NCBI RefSeq assembly: GCF_009826975.1
Contig: NZ_WUMO01000009.1
Location: 121,048-185,047, forward strand
DNA from: Flavobacterium sp. HBTb2-11-1
GTDB taxonomy: Bacteria > Bacteroidota > Bacteroidia > Flavobacteriales > Flavobacteriaceae
DNA: 64,000 nucleotides
Reading direction: 5' to 3'
Part shown: piece by piece, positions 51,315 to 60,604 of the stretch
Position numbering within the stretch: position 1 is the first letter of the stretch
Layout of the letters: every line of letters begins with the position of its first letter
The notes under the pieces: generated by a model
What the model saw: only the letters and a program-made list of their open reading frames with translations
What the model was told of the DNA's origin: nothing
Databases searched by the model: none
Program-made: the position numbers and the translations under genes

Positions 51315-51381
51315 ATAGCCACGAATTCACGAATTATTTTTGATAATCTTTGAAAATAAAAATTCGTGAATTCGTGGCTAT
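51315..51381. repeat. GCCACGAATTCACGAATT inverted repeat, 21 bp perfect arms
   Basis: Bases 51315-51335 are exactly complementary to 51361-51381; a T run follows on the plus strand. It lies between the convergent DUF1456 and LytTR genes and probably ends both transcripts. The same words recur around 62183-62438. Confidence 0.85.
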
Positions 51382-51387
51382 CTTTTT

Positions 51388-52095
51388 TTAAATTTTATTC
51401 TCCTCTATTTTATCAAAAAAAGCATCTTTAAAAGTCGCACCTATCGGCAGTTCTTTTCCATTAATAAAAACAGAAAAATTATCAGTTGATTCGATATGTT
51501 TTAGAGAAACAACATATGATTTATAAATCTGTATAAACTCATTTTCCGGTAACGATTCAATTACATTTTTCAAAGACGAATGCGTTATAATCTGTTGTTT
51601 TTCTGTATGAATGCAAACATAATTCTGGAGACTTTCTATATATAAAATGTCTCTCAAAAACACTTTCTGAAATTTATTCTTCCCATCTGTTTTAACAAAA
51701 AGAAAATCAGGCAGATTGCTCTGATTTGAGATTTCTATTTTAGGTTCTGAATTCAGCTTTGAAACCGCTTGATAAAAACGTTCAAACGAAATCGGCTTTA
51801 ACAAATAATCGACTGCATTCAACTCAAAACCTTCTAAAGCAAAATCAGGATAAGCGGTTGTAAAAATGACTTTTATATTTTTCGAAATGATTCTAGAAAG
51901 TTGCAATCCCGTTAACTGCGGCATTTGAATATCCAAGAAAATCACATCAACAGATTGTGTGTTTAAAAATTCCAATGCTTTTAATGAATCATTAAAAACT
52001 CCAACTTTTTCAAGAAAATTTACTTTTCCTATATAGTTTTCCAATATTCTCGTTGCAGGCGGTTCATCATCTACAATAATGCATTTAAAAGCCAT
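51388..52095 (-). CDS. LytTR-type response regulator
   Basis: A 235 aa response regulator. The receiver (1-120) has the acidic pocket DD at 9-10, the phosphoacceptor D55 in VIFLDIQMPQLTG, and the lysine in VDYLLKPISFERF. The C-terminal LytTR DNA-binding domain (about 135-235) includes FLRDILYIESLQNYVCIHTEKQQIITHSSLKNVIESLPENEFIQIYKSYVV, typical of AgrA/LytR-like regulators. The stop of the histidine kinase gene is 3 bp upstream. Its target genes are unknown and no obvious operator pair was found nearby. Confidence 0.93.
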   Translation of the reverse strand: MAFKCIIVDDEPPATRILENYIGKVNFLEKVGVFNDSLKALEFLNTQSVDVIFLDIQMPQLTGLQLSRIISKNIKVIFTTAYPDFALEGFELNAVDYLLKPISFERFYQAVSKLNSEPKIEISNQSNLPDFLFVKTDGKNKFQKVFLRDILYIESLQNYVCIHTEKQQIITHSSLKNVIESLPENEFIQIYKSYVVSLKHIESTDNFSVFINGKELPIGATFKDAFFDKIEENKI

Positions 52096-52098
52096 AGA

Positions 52099-53139
52099 TT
52101 ATATTTTTAGCGGTATTTTTAAGTACGTTTTAAAGGTATTATTTTCTTCTGTTTTTTCAAGAATAAATTGATTTTTGTACACATACTCAAGTCTTTTGGT
52201 AAGATTTTCAAAACCAATCCCGGTAGAGGAATAATTTTCTCCACTTACATTATAATTGAAAGTTGAAATTTCTAGAAAACCCTCTCTAATTTTGATAGAA
52301 ATGAGAGCTTTTTCCTTTTCATCATTCAGTTTCCCGTGTTTAAAAACATTCTCCACAAAATGTACCAAAGCCGAAGAAATGAGTTTTTCGTTTGAATAAT
52401 TCCCTTCAATTGTAAAATCTAAAAACAGCTGATCTTCAAAACGTTTTTTCTGCAAATGAATATAGTTTTGGATAAATTGAATTTCTTTTGAAAGTATGGC
52501 TTCATCTTTATCTGTTTCGGTAATAACGTATCGAAGCAAATCGGAAAGCACCAAAATATCATCAGCCATTTCGTCTTCTTTCAAAACCAACTGACTATAA
52601 AAAGAATTCAACGTATTAAACAAAAAATGTGGGCTAACCTGCGCTTTCAGCATTTGAAACTCAGCTTTTTTATTCTCCAAAAGCAATTCCTGGTTTTGAT
52701 GTTGTGCGGTTTGAAACTGCCAAAACAAAAAAGTCAATGCGCTTAAAATTACAGCTGGCAATCCGAAGAAAAAATTGTCTTTTATGTAATAGGTAATTTC
52801 CCTTGCTTCTTCATAATAGTTGTGCATTCCTGTGATACTATACAAAACAACTTCTTCCAAAAAATAACGAACAGCAGTAAATAGCAATAACGAAACTGGA
52901 ATTGTTAGAATATAAAAGAGTAATTTCTTTTTGTTTAAAAACCAATTACAAAAAAGATAAAAATTAAGGATGTAGATAATAAATACACTCAATAAATAAG
53001 CTGGAGTAATTCCTAAGTAAATAGATTGCAATACGAATTTTACTTCTCTATTATTTAGTCCAATATCCCAGAAAATATAGGTTAGAAGTAACAAAAAGAA
53101 AAGAACAATATGATAGTAAAAAGGAATTTTTGATTTCAT
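52099..53139 (-). CDS. LytS/YehU-type sensor histidine kinase
   Basis: A 346 aa kinase. Four to five membrane helices lie in residues 7-140 with no large extracellular domain, so the signal is probably sensed in or near the membrane. The dimerisation histidine is H171 in AQVSPHFLFNTLNSFYSQL, the HPK family-8 signature. The ATPase domain has ISSALVHFVENVFKHGK (N box), and STGIGFENLTKRLEYVY (G box). The response regulator gene follows 3 bp later. Signal unknown. Confidence 0.93.
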   Translation of the reverse strand: MKSKIPFYYHIVLFFLLLLTYIFWDIGLNNREVKFVLQSIYLGITPAYLLSVFIIYILNFYLFCNWFLNKKKLLFYILTIPVSLLLFTAVRYFLEEVVLYSITGMHNYYEEAREITYYIKDNFFFGLPAVILSALTFLFWQFQTAQHQNQELLLENKKAEFQMLKAQVSPHFLFNTLNSFYSQLVLKEDEMADDILVLSDLLRYVITETDKDEAILSKEIQFIQNYIHLQKKRFEDQLFLDFTIEGNYSNEKLISSALVHFVENVFKHGKLNDEKEKALISIKIREGFLEISTFNYNVSGENYSSTGIGFENLTKRLEYVYKNQFILEKTEENNTFKTYLKIPLKI

Positions 53140-53328
53140 AGTTTTTGATAATTAACTCAAAAATACGATTATGACTTTAAAAGAAAATGGTATTTATATG
53201 AAACCTTATTTTTTTGATGACAAACGGCTAAAAACTTTACACGAACATTTTGAAAGTGAAATCTGGATAGTTGGTCAAATGGAATCTGCGTTTCATCAAA
53301 AATGAAAATTAAGTTCTAAATCTGCTGA

Positions 53329-53336
53329 TACATTTG
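53329..53336 (+). promoter_or_regulatory. Candidate -7 element before the DUF5694 gene
   Basis: TACATTTG matches TAnnTTTG. It is only 3 bp upstream of the ATG at 53339, so translation probably begins at the later ATG 53360. Confidence 0.45.
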
Positions 53337-53359
53337 CCATGAATTTAAAAACAAACGTC

Positions 53360-54226
53360 ATGCAAAAAATCATTTTATTACTCGCAATTATCACATTAAA
53401 TTTAACTTCTGCTCAAACCAAGAAAAAACAGATATTATTGGTTGGGACTTTTCATTACGCCAATCCAGGTCTTGATGTTGCTAAACTGAATAGTTTCAAT
53501 ATCATGTCTGAAAAGAGCCAAAAGGAACTCGAAATAATGAGTGACAAAATCAAAAAATTTGGTCCTGATAAAATATTCGTTGAATGGGAGTTTACCAAAC
53601 AAGCAGAATTAGATAAGCTTTATAATAAAAACACGGATAGTCTTTTTAAAAACAATAAAAACGAAATAATACAACTGGCAATTCGCACGGCTAAAAAACT
53701 GAATCATAAAAAATTATATGGAATGAATCTTTATACTCCCTTTCGATATGATAGTTTAATGATAGCCATGGAAAAAGCAAACCAAAAGGAGTTAATGGAG
53801 AAAAACAAAGTTACAACAGGAAATTTTGAAAAAGAACATAATGAAAAAATAGCAAAAAGCTCATTACAAGAAATGATGCTATATTACAATACAAAACAAA
53901 CCGAAAATGAAAATCTTCAATGGTATTTGGAAATAGCAAACAGAGCTGGAAATCCAGATGATTTTTCAGGACCTTCTTTAGTTGCAAATTGGTACAAAAG
54001 AAACTTGTACATGTATTCTCTAATTCAGAAACTAACCGAAAGCACAGATAACAAAATAATGGTCTTAGTTGGTGCAGGTCATGCTTCAATCATTCGAGGC
54101 TTTGTAGAAAATGATCCAACATTTGAAATTGTGGACTTATCAACTGTTTTTTTAACCACAAAGCACGCAAGGATTTTACCAAGTAATATGTATACAAACG
54201 CAAAGTTCGCAAAGCTATATGGATAA
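53360..54226 (+). CDS. DUF5694-family exported protein, TraB/Tiki-like; C-terminus lies in a repeat
   Basis: A 288 aa protein with a signal peptide (IILLLAIITLNLTSAQ). The core has KQILLVGTFHYANPG and, later, IMVLVGAGHASIIRGFVE: GxxH and GAGHA motifs as in the TraB/GumN/Tiki group of membrane-associated metalloprotease-like proteins, with E in FVEWEF as a further conserved acid. Function is unknown. The domain should end near DLSTVFL; the last 24 or so residues (LTTKHARILPSNMYTNAKF, then AKLYG) are encoded by the left arm of an inverted repeat at 54150-54294, so this tail is probably a later addition. Confidence 0.8.
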   Translation: MQKIILLLAIITLNLTSAQTKKKQILLVGTFHYANPGLDVAKLNSFNIMSEKSQKELEIMSDKIKKFGPDKIFVEWEFTKQAELDKLYNKNTDSLFKNNKNEIIQLAIRTAKKLNHKKLYGMNLYTPFRYDSLMIAMEKANQKELMEKNKVTTGNFEKEHNEKIAKSSLQEMMLYYNTKQTENENLQWYLEIANRAGNPDDFSGPSLVANWYKRNLYMYSLIQKLTESTDNKIMVLVGAGHASIIRGFVENDPTFEIVDLSTVFLTTKHARILPSNMYTNAKFAKLYG

Positions 54227-54294
54227 AGCTTTGCGAACTTTGCGTTTATGTAGATTCTTATATGTAAAAAATCCTTGCGCTCTTTGCGGTTAAA
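54152..54294. repeat. Inverted repeat whose left arm encodes a protein tail
   Basis: Bases 54196-54216 and 54227-54247 are exact inverted copies of 21 bp. Outside them, 54152-54177 (ACCACAAAG..CGCAAGGATTTT) matches in inverted sense 54267-54293. The stop codon at 54224-54226 sits in the loop. T-rich ends are weak. Confidence 0.8.
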
Positions 54295-54327
54295 ACAAAA
54301 AAATCCACTCCTTTCGGAATGGATTTT
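54295..54327 (-). terminator. sucC terminator
   Basis: AAAATCCA (54300-54307) and TGGATTTT (54320-54327) form a stem; on the minus strand a run of T follows, just past the sucC stop. Confidence 0.8.
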
Positions 54328-54353
54328 CTATATAAATTGATTTCTTATTTTAA

Positions 54354-55547
54354 TTAAGAAAGAGCAGCTTTAACTTGGTCAGCAGCTTCTTGGAATTGAA
54401 CTGCAGATAAGATTGGCATACCAGAGTTGTCAATTAATTCTTTTGCAATTTCTGCATTTGTTCCTTGCAAACGAACGATAATTGGCACATTGATAGCGTC
54501 TCCCATATTTTTGTAAGCGTCAACAACACCTTGAGCAACACGGTCACAACGAACGATACCTCCGAAGATGTTAATTAAGATAGCTTTTACGTTTGGATCT
54601 TTCAAGATAATTCTGAAAGCTGTCTCAACACGTTTTGCATCAGCAGTTCCTCCTACGTCAAGGAAGTTAGCAGGCTCAAAACCAGCATATTTAATTAAGT
54701 CCATAGTTGCCATTGCAAGACCAGCTCCGTTTACCATACATCCAACAGTACCGTCAAGGTCAACATAGTTAAGACCAACTTCTTTAGCTTCAACTTCGAT
54801 TGGATTCTCCTCACGGATATCTCTCATTTCAGCATATTTAGGTTGTCTGTATAAAGCGTTATCGTCGATGTTAACTTTAGCGTCAACAGCTAAGATTTTG
54901 TTATCAGAAGTTTTAAGAACTGGATTGATTTCAAACATTGAAGCATCAGAACCAATGTAAGCATTGTAAAGTGCATCGATGAATTTCACCATTTCTTTGA
55001 AAGCATTTCCAGAAAGACCTAAATTGAAAGCAATTCTTCTAGCTTGGAAACCTTGTAATCCTACAGAAGGATCAATTTCTTCAGTAAAGATTAAGTGTGG
55101 AGTGTGCTCAGCAACTTCTTCGATATCCATTCCACCTTCAGTAGAATACATGATCATGTTGCGTCCTGTACCTCTATTCAATAAAACAGAAACATAAAAT
55201 TCAGAAGTTTCGCTTTCTCCAGGATAGTAAACATCTTCAGCTACTAATACTTTGTTAACTTTTTTACCTTCAGGCGGAGTCTGAGGAGTAATTAATTGCA
55301 TTCCGATGATTTGTTCTGCTAACTCTTCAACTTGTTGTAAGTTTTTTGCCAGCTTAACTCCACCACCTTTTCCACGACCACCTGCGTGAATTTGTGCTTT
55401 AATTACATGCCATCCTGTTCCAGTTTCGGCAGTTAATTGTTTTGCAGCAGCCACAGCTTCAACTGCATTATTAGCCACGATTCCGCGTTGCACACGTACT
55501 CCGTAACTCGCTAAAATTTCTTTTCCTTGATATTCGTGTATGTTCAT
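54354..55547 (-). CDS. sucC: Succinyl-CoA synthetase (ADP-forming) subunit beta
   Basis: The beta subunit of succinate-CoA ligase, which makes ATP or GTP from succinyl-CoA in the TCA cycle; the alpha subunit sucD is not in this window. The 397 aa protein begins MNIHEYQGKEILASYGVRV, the standard start, at the ATG at 55547. The ATP-grasp region has KAQIHAGGRGKGGGVKLAKN, and later FEINPVLKTSDNKILAVDAK (metal ligands) and VNGAGLAMATMDLIK; the CoA-ligase domain ends GGIVRCDRVAQGVV. It has a -7 match at 55596-55603. Confidence 0.97.
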   Translation of the reverse strand: MNIHEYQGKEILASYGVRVQRGIVANNAVEAVAAAKQLTAETGTGWHVIKAQIHAGGRGKGGGVKLAKNLQQVEELAEQIIGMQLITPQTPPEGKKVNKVLVAEDVYYPGESETSEFYVSVLLNRGTGRNMIMYSTEGGMDIEEVAEHTPHLIFTEEIDPSVGLQGFQARRIAFNLGLSGNAFKEMVKFIDALYNAYIGSDASMFEINPVLKTSDNKILAVDAKVNIDDNALYRQPKYAEMRDIREENPIEVEAKEVGLNYVDLDGTVGCMVNGAGLAMATMDLIKYAGFEPANFLDVGGTADAKRVETAFRIILKDPNVKAILINIFGGIVRCDRVAQGVVDAYKNMGDAINVPIIVRLQGTNAEIAKELIDNSGMPILSAVQFQEAADQVKAALS

Positions 55548-55595
55548 AATATAGAATTTGTCTGGTTCTGAATTTATTTCAGAATAAAAGTGCGA

Positions 55596-55603
55596 CAAAA
55601 GTA
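55596..55603 (-). promoter_or_regulatory. Candidate sucC promoter -7 element
   Basis: Minus-strand TACTTTTG matches TAnnTTTG, 48 bp before the ATG at 55547, and lies inside the rejected 30-codon extension of that frame. Confidence 0.5.
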
Positions 55604-55938
55604 ACAAAATACAACTGAATAGTAAAATCTTTTTCAATTAAATAAATGTTATATGTAGGTATTGAGCGTTGATAATTTTTCAAAGCAAACAAATCGTTAA
55701 CGGAACAATTTGTTAATGTTAACACAATTCTCAGAAAACGTTTGATATTTAACAAAAAATTCATTGGTTTTATTGGCCTCCCGACGATTTTTCCTAATAT
55801 ATTTTAAGAGTAATTATATTTTTAGCAATTCGGGATGCCTTCTATAATAATATTAATAATTAAGAACCCTTTTTCTAATATTACAGCAAAAATGAAAGCA
55901 AAAGCACTATTTCAATACATTATGTTTAACGAAATCTG

Positions 55939-55946
55939 TATTTTTG
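55939..55946 (+). promoter_or_regulatory. Candidate gltB promoter -7 element
   Basis: TATTTTTG matches TAnnTTTG, 17 bp before the ATG at 55964, and lies within the rejected upstream extension. Confidence 0.5.
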
Positions 55947-55963
55947 TAAAAAAAATATCAAGA

Positions 55964-58900
55964 ATGAGAGTTAAAGAACAAGGGCTTTATCTGCCTGAAT
56001 TTGAACACGACAATTGTGGTGCAGGATTTATTTGTAATTTGAATGGTATTAAGTCAAATGATATTATTCACAAAGCATTAGACATCTTAATTAAATTGGA
56101 ACATCGTGGTGCCGTAAGTTCTGATGGAAGAACTGGTGACGGAGCCGGAATTTTATTCGACATTCCTCATGATTTTTTTAAGAAAGTTTGTGACTTTGAA
56201 ATCCCAGAAGCGCGTGAGTATGCAGTAGGAATGGTTTTTTTACCAAAAAGCAAAAACCAGGTTTCTTTTTGTATTAATGCATTTGAGGCTACTATTAAAG
56301 ATCAAAACTTAAAAGTTTTAGGTTGGAGAGATGTACCTGTTGACGTTGAAAATTTAGGTGAAATCGCCGCAGAAAAAGAACCAACAATTAAACAAGTTTT
56401 CGTTTCTAAAAACGGACAAGATTTAACTGAACAAGAATTTAATGCAAAACTTTTTGCAGCTAGAAAAATTGCTGAACATGCCGTAAGAGGATCTAAGACC
56501 TCAGAAAGCCACATGTTTTATTTTACTAGTTTATCGACAACTACTATAATATATAAAGGTCTATTGATGCCGGAAGACATCAGCCGTTATTATATAGATT
56601 TGAAAGATCCAGACTTGGTGACACGTTTAGCGCTTGTACACCAACGTTTCTCTACAAATACATTCCCATCTTGGGATCTAGCTCAACCATTTAGATACAT
56701 GTGTCACAATGGTGAGATCAACACACTTCGTGGAAACGTAAGCCGTATGCGTGCTCGTGAAGAGCTTATGCAAAGCGCAGTTTTTGGCGATGACATCAAA
56801 AAATTATTCCCAATTATCTTAGAAGGAAAATCAGATTCTGCTTCTATGGATATGGTGATTGAACTTTTATTAATGACTGGCCGTTCTCTTCCAGAGGCAA
56901 TGATGATGGTAGTTCCTGAAGCTTGGGAAAAACACCAAACAATGTCTCCTGAGAAAAGAGCTTTCTACGAGTACAATGCTTGTATCATGGAGCCTTGGGA
57001 TGGTCCAGCCTCTATTCCGTTTACTGATGGAAACGTAATTGGAGCTTTACTAGACAGAAATGGTTTACGTCCTTCTCGTTATACATTAACAAAAAGCGGC
57101 TTCGTAATTATGTCATCTGAAATTGGTGTATTAGACATCGATCCAGAAGATGTAATTCAACACGGTCGTCTTGAGCCAGGAAAAATGTTCTTGGTGGATA
57201 TGAACGAAGGGCGTATCATCGAAGACGAAGAAGTAAAGAAAGCGATCGTTACAAAACGTCCATACAAACAATGGGTTGACGAAAACTTATTGCCTTTGGC
57301 TAGCGTTCCTTATACCAACAACCCTACTCCTGTTGAAAAATTAGATTTCTTAACAAGACAGCGTTTGTTTGGCTATACAATTGAAGATTTAAAAACGATC
57401 ATTAACCCAATGGGTAGCGATGGAGCTGAAGCGATTAGTTCTATGGGTAACGATACACCTTTGGCAGTTCTTTCAGATCAGCCTCAGTTGTTGTACAATT
57501 ACTTCAAACAATTGTTTGCTCAGGTTACAAACCCGCCATTGGATGGTATTCGTGAAGAAATCATTACGGATATCAGTTTAGCGATTGGTGGAGATTTCAA
57601 TATTTTCGAAATCGAATCTAAACAATGTAAAAAATTAAAAATCCAAAATCCGGTTATTTCTAATGAGGATTTGGATAAAATCAGAAATATCGATCACGCA
57701 GATTTCAAATCGGCTACTATTTCTACTTTATATAAAATAGAAAAAGGAGTTAACGGTTTAGAGCGCGCGCTTGAAAAATGCGTTCAGGCGACTTTTAAAG
57801 CGGTTAATGAAGGATGCAACATCATCATCTTATCAGATAGAGGTGTAAGCGAAGAATTAGCTCCAATTCCTATGCTATTGGCTTGTTCTTACATTCACCA
57901 CTCCTTAAACATTTTACAAGTTCGTTCAAAATTCGGAATCATCATCGAATCTGCTGAACCACGCGAACCACATCATTTTGCTTTATTGTTCGGATATGGT
58001 GCAAGCGCCATCAACCCTTACATGGTAAACGAAATCATTCACGATCAGGTTGAAAAAGGTTTCATTACAAAAGTAAAAGCAGATTATGCAGTTGTGAATT
58101 ACAACAAAGCGATTGCAAAAGGAATCGTGAAAATCATGAACAAGATTGGTATCTCTACTTTACATTCATACAGAGCTGCTCAGATTTTCGAGATTTTAGG
58201 TTTAAACAAAACATTTACATCTAAATACTTCCCTTACACTCCATCAAGAATTGAAGGAATTGGTTTAATGGAAGTTGAAAAAGAGGTTAAAAAACGTTTC
58301 CAAAAAGCGTTCCCAAATTCAAAAATTGCAAACTTGCTTTCTCTTGAAATTGGAGGTATTTACAGATGGAGACGTGGTGGCGAAAAACACATGTTTAACC
58401 CAACTACGATTTCTAAATTACAACAGGCAGTTCGTTTAAACAGCCCTGAAAGTTATAAAGAATATGCAAATGCTGTAAACGAGCAAAGCTCAAACTTAAT
58501 GACTATTAGAGGTTTGTTTGAATTCAACAACTTGGATCCAATTTCTATTGACGAAGTTGAGCCTTGGACAGAAATTGTGAAGAAATTCAAAACCGGAGCA
58601 ATGTCTTATGGTTCTATCAGCCAAGAAGCGCACGAGAACTTAGCGATTGCAATGAACAGAATTGGTGGAAAAAGTAACTCTGGAGAAGGTGGAGAAGATC
58701 CAAGACGTTTCCAGAAAGAAATTAACGGAGATTCTAGAAACTCTGCCATTAAACAAGTTGCCTCTGGACGTTTTGGAGTTTCGATCAACTATTTGACAAA
58801 TGCCAAAGAAATCCAAATCAAAATGGCTCAGGGAGCAAAACCTGGTGAAGGTGGTCAGTTGCCTGGAGAAAAAGTAGTGCCTTGGATTGCTGAAACCAGA

Positions 58901-60481
58901 AACTCTACTCCTTATGTAGGTTTGATTTCGCCTCCACCTCACCACGATATTTACTCTATTGAGGATTTATCTCAGTTGATTTACGATTTGAAAAATGCAA
59001 ACCGTGAAGCTCGTATCAACGTGAAATTAGTTTCTGAAGTTGGAGTTGGAACTATCGCTGCCGGTGTTGCCAAAGCAAAAGCTGACGTTATTTTGATTTC
59101 AGGTTATGACGGAGGAACTGGAGCTGCTCCATTAACCTCTTTACAGCACACAGGTATTCCATGGGAACTTGGTTTAGCTGAAGCGCAACAAACTTTAATC
59201 TTAAATGATTTAAGAAGCCGTGTAGTTTTAGAATGTGACGGACAATTGAAAACAGGACGTGACGTTGCTATTGCAGCTTTATTAGGTGCAGAAGAATTCG
59301 GATTTGCAACAGCGCCGCTTGTAGCTTCTGGATGTATCATGATGAGAGCTTGTCACTTAAATACTTGCCCAGTTGGTATTGCAACTCAGGATCCAGAATT
59401 GAGAAAGAATTTCAAAGGAACTCCAGAGCACGTAATCAACTTCATGTATTTCATTGCTGAAGAGTTAAGAGAAATCATGGCGCAGTTAGGTTTCAGAACT
59501 TTAAAAGAAATGGTAGGTCAGTCTCAAAAATTAAACGTAGACAAAGCGATCAAACATTATAAAGCTAATGGTTTAGATTTATCAACTATTCTATACAAAC
59601 CGGAAAAAGCTAAAACGGTTCCAAATCATAATACAACAACTCAAGATCACGCTCTTGAAAATGTATTGGATTTCGACATAATCAAAGAAGCAATTCCGTC
59701 TATCTATAGAAAAGAGAAAACGAGAGTTACTTTCAAAATCAAAAATACAGACCGTTCTGTAGGTGCGATTTTGAGTAACGAAATCTCAAAAATTTATGGC
59801 GCACAAGGATTACCAGATGACACTATTTTAGTTGATTTTGAAGGTTCTGCTGGACAAAGTTTTGGTGCATTTGCCACAAACGGATTGTCATTTAAAATTC
59901 ACGGAAACTGTAATGACTATTTAGGAAAAGGTCTTTCTGGAGGAAAACTAATTGTAAAAGTACCTCCTACTGCGACTTTCAAACCTGAAGACAACATCAT
60001 TATCGGAAACGTTGCCCTTTACGGAGCTATTACCGGAGAGGCTTATATTAATGGTATCGCAGGAGAACGTTTCTGTGTGAGAAACTCTGGAGCAACAGCA
60101 GTTGTAGAAGGAATTGGAGATCACGGATGCGAGTACATGACTGGTGGTACGGTAGTAGTTTTAGGAAAAACAGGAAGAAACTTCGCAGCTGGTATGAGCG
60201 GTGGTGTGGCTTATGTTTACGATCCAAATAAGAAATTCGATTCTACAGTTTGCAACATGGAAATGGTTGCATTCGATCCAATGGAAGAAGAAGATCTTAC
60301 GAAACTAAGAAAACTGATCAAAAACCATTCGTTATACACTAGCAGTCCATTAGCAAAAAGAATTTTAGCAGACTGGGAAAACCAACAACAGCACTTCGTA
60401 AAAGTAATGCCAACTGATTACAAAAAAGCATTAAAACGAATTGCAGAAGAAAAACAAATAGAAGAATTAATAGCGGGATAA
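55964..60481 (+). CDS. gltB: Glutamate synthase large subunit
   Basis: The large subunit of glutamate synthase (GOGAT) uses the amide of glutamine and 2-oxoglutarate to form two glutamates. The 1505 aa protein starts MRVKEQGLYLPEFEHDNCGAGF: cleavage before C18 would expose the catalytic N-terminal Cys of the glutaminase domain. The FMN-binding synthase domain is around 870-1180 with PGEGGQLPGEKVVPWIAE and SGYDGGTGAAPL; the 3Fe-4S cluster cysteines are C1124, C1130 and C1135 in CIMMRACHLNTCPVG. The C-terminal beta-helix GXGXG domain closes it. gltD follows 123 bp later. Confidence 0.98.
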   Translation: MRVKEQGLYLPEFEHDNCGAGFICNLNGIKSNDIIHKALDILIKLEHRGAVSSDGRTGDGAGILFDIPHDFFKKVCDFEIPEAREYAVGMVFLPKSKNQVSFCINAFEATIKDQNLKVLGWRDVPVDVENLGEIAAEKEPTIKQVFVSKNGQDLTEQEFNAKLFAARKIAEHAVRGSKTSESHMFYFTSLSTTTIIYKGLLMPEDISRYYIDLKDPDLVTRLALVHQRFSTNTFPSWDLAQPFRYMCHNGEINTLRGNVSRMRAREELMQSAVFGDDIKKLFPIILEGKSDSASMDMVIELLLMTGRSLPEAMMMVVPEAWEKHQTMSPEKRAFYEYNACIMEPWDGPASIPFTDGNVIGALLDRNGLRPSRYTLTKSGFVIMSSEIGVLDIDPEDVIQHGRLEPGKMFLVDMNEGRIIEDEEVKKAIVTKRPYKQWVDENLLPLASVPYTNNPTPVEKLDFLTRQRLFGYTIEDLKTIINPMGSDGAEAISSMGNDTPLAVLSDQPQLLYNYFKQLFAQVTNPPLDGIREEIITDISLAIGGDFNIFEIESKQCKKLKIQNPVISNEDLDKIRNIDHADFKSATISTLYKIEKGVNGLERALEKCVQATFKAVNEGCNIIILSDRGVSEELAPIPMLLACSYIHHSLNILQVRSKFGIIIESAEPREPHHFALLFGYGASAINPYMVNEIIHDQVEKGFITKVKADYAVVNYNKAIAKGIVKIMNKIGISTLHSYRAAQIFEILGLNKTFTSKYFPYTPSRIEGIGLMEVEKEVKKRFQKAFPNSKIANLLSLEIGGIYRWRRGGEKHMFNPTTISKLQQAVRLNSPESYKEYANAVNEQSSNLMTIRGLFEFNNLDPISIDEVEPWTEIVKKFKTGAMSYGSISQEAHENLAIAMNRIGGKSNSGEGGEDPRRFQKEINGDSRNSAIKQVASGRFGVSINYLTNAKEIQIKMAQGAKPGEGGQLPGEKVVPWIAETRNSTPYVGLISPPPHHDIYSIEDLSQLIYDLKNANREARINVKLVSEVGVGTIAAGVAKAKADVILISGYDGGTGAAPLTSLQHTGIPWELGLAEAQQTLILNDLRSRVVLECDGQLKTGRDVAIAALLGAEEFGFATAPLVASGCIMMRACHLNTCPVGIATQDPELRKNFKGTPEHVINFMYFIAEELREIMAQLGFRTLKEMVGQSQKLNVDKAIKHYKANGLDLSTILYKPEKAKTVPNHNTTTQDHALENVLDFDIIKEAIPSIYRKEKTRVTFKIKNTDRSVGAILSNEISKIYGAQGLPDDTILVDFEGSAGQSFGAFATNGLSFKIHGNCNDYLGKGLSGGKLIVKVPPTATFKPEDNIIIGNVALYGAITGEAYINGIAGERFCVRNSGATAVVEGIGDHGCEYMTGGTVVVLGKTGRNFAAGMSGGVAYVYDPNKKFDSTVCNMEMVAFDPMEEEDLTKLRKLIKNHSLYTSSPLAKRILADWENQQQHFVKVMPTDYKKALKRIAEEKQIEELIAG

Positions 60482-60500
60482 AAATCAATTTCAAAAAATA

Positions 60501-60594
60501 AAATTCCAAATTCCAATGGCAATATCAATGATAATGTCTTCCTAAGCGAAGTCGAAGGATTGGAATTTGGGACTTAAAGAAATTGGAATTTAAT
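60501..60594. repeat. AAATTCC/GGAATTT repeat copy between gltB and gltD
   Basis: AAATTCCAAATTCCAAT (60501-60517) is answered by ATTGGAATTTGG (60559-60570) and AATTGGAATTTAA near 60581. The middle has AAGCGAAGTCGAAGG, another recurrent word. It interrupts the gltBD operon without a clear terminator, since no long T run follows. Confidence 0.65.
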
Positions 60595-60604
60595 TTAAAA
60601 AGTC

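Larger units (their letters stand above)
55548..55963. other. Divergent intergenic region between sucC and gltB
   Basis: No gene is seen. It carries a -7 match for each gene (55596-55603 minus; 55939-55946 plus) and an AT-rich partial palindrome around 55690-55722 with GTTAAC words. Both flanking reading frames extend open into it, without the character of real coding sequence. Confidence 0.6.

Noticed and set aside
55548..55637. Hydrophobic 30-residue N-terminal extension of SucC resembling a signal peptide
   Set aside because: SucC is cytosolic and the family begins MNIHEYQGKEIL at 55547; a promoter -7 match lies inside the extension.
55835..55963. 43-residue upstream extension of GltB
   Set aside because: The family start MRVKEQGLYLPEFEHDNC is at 55964 and a -7 promoter element lies in the extension.
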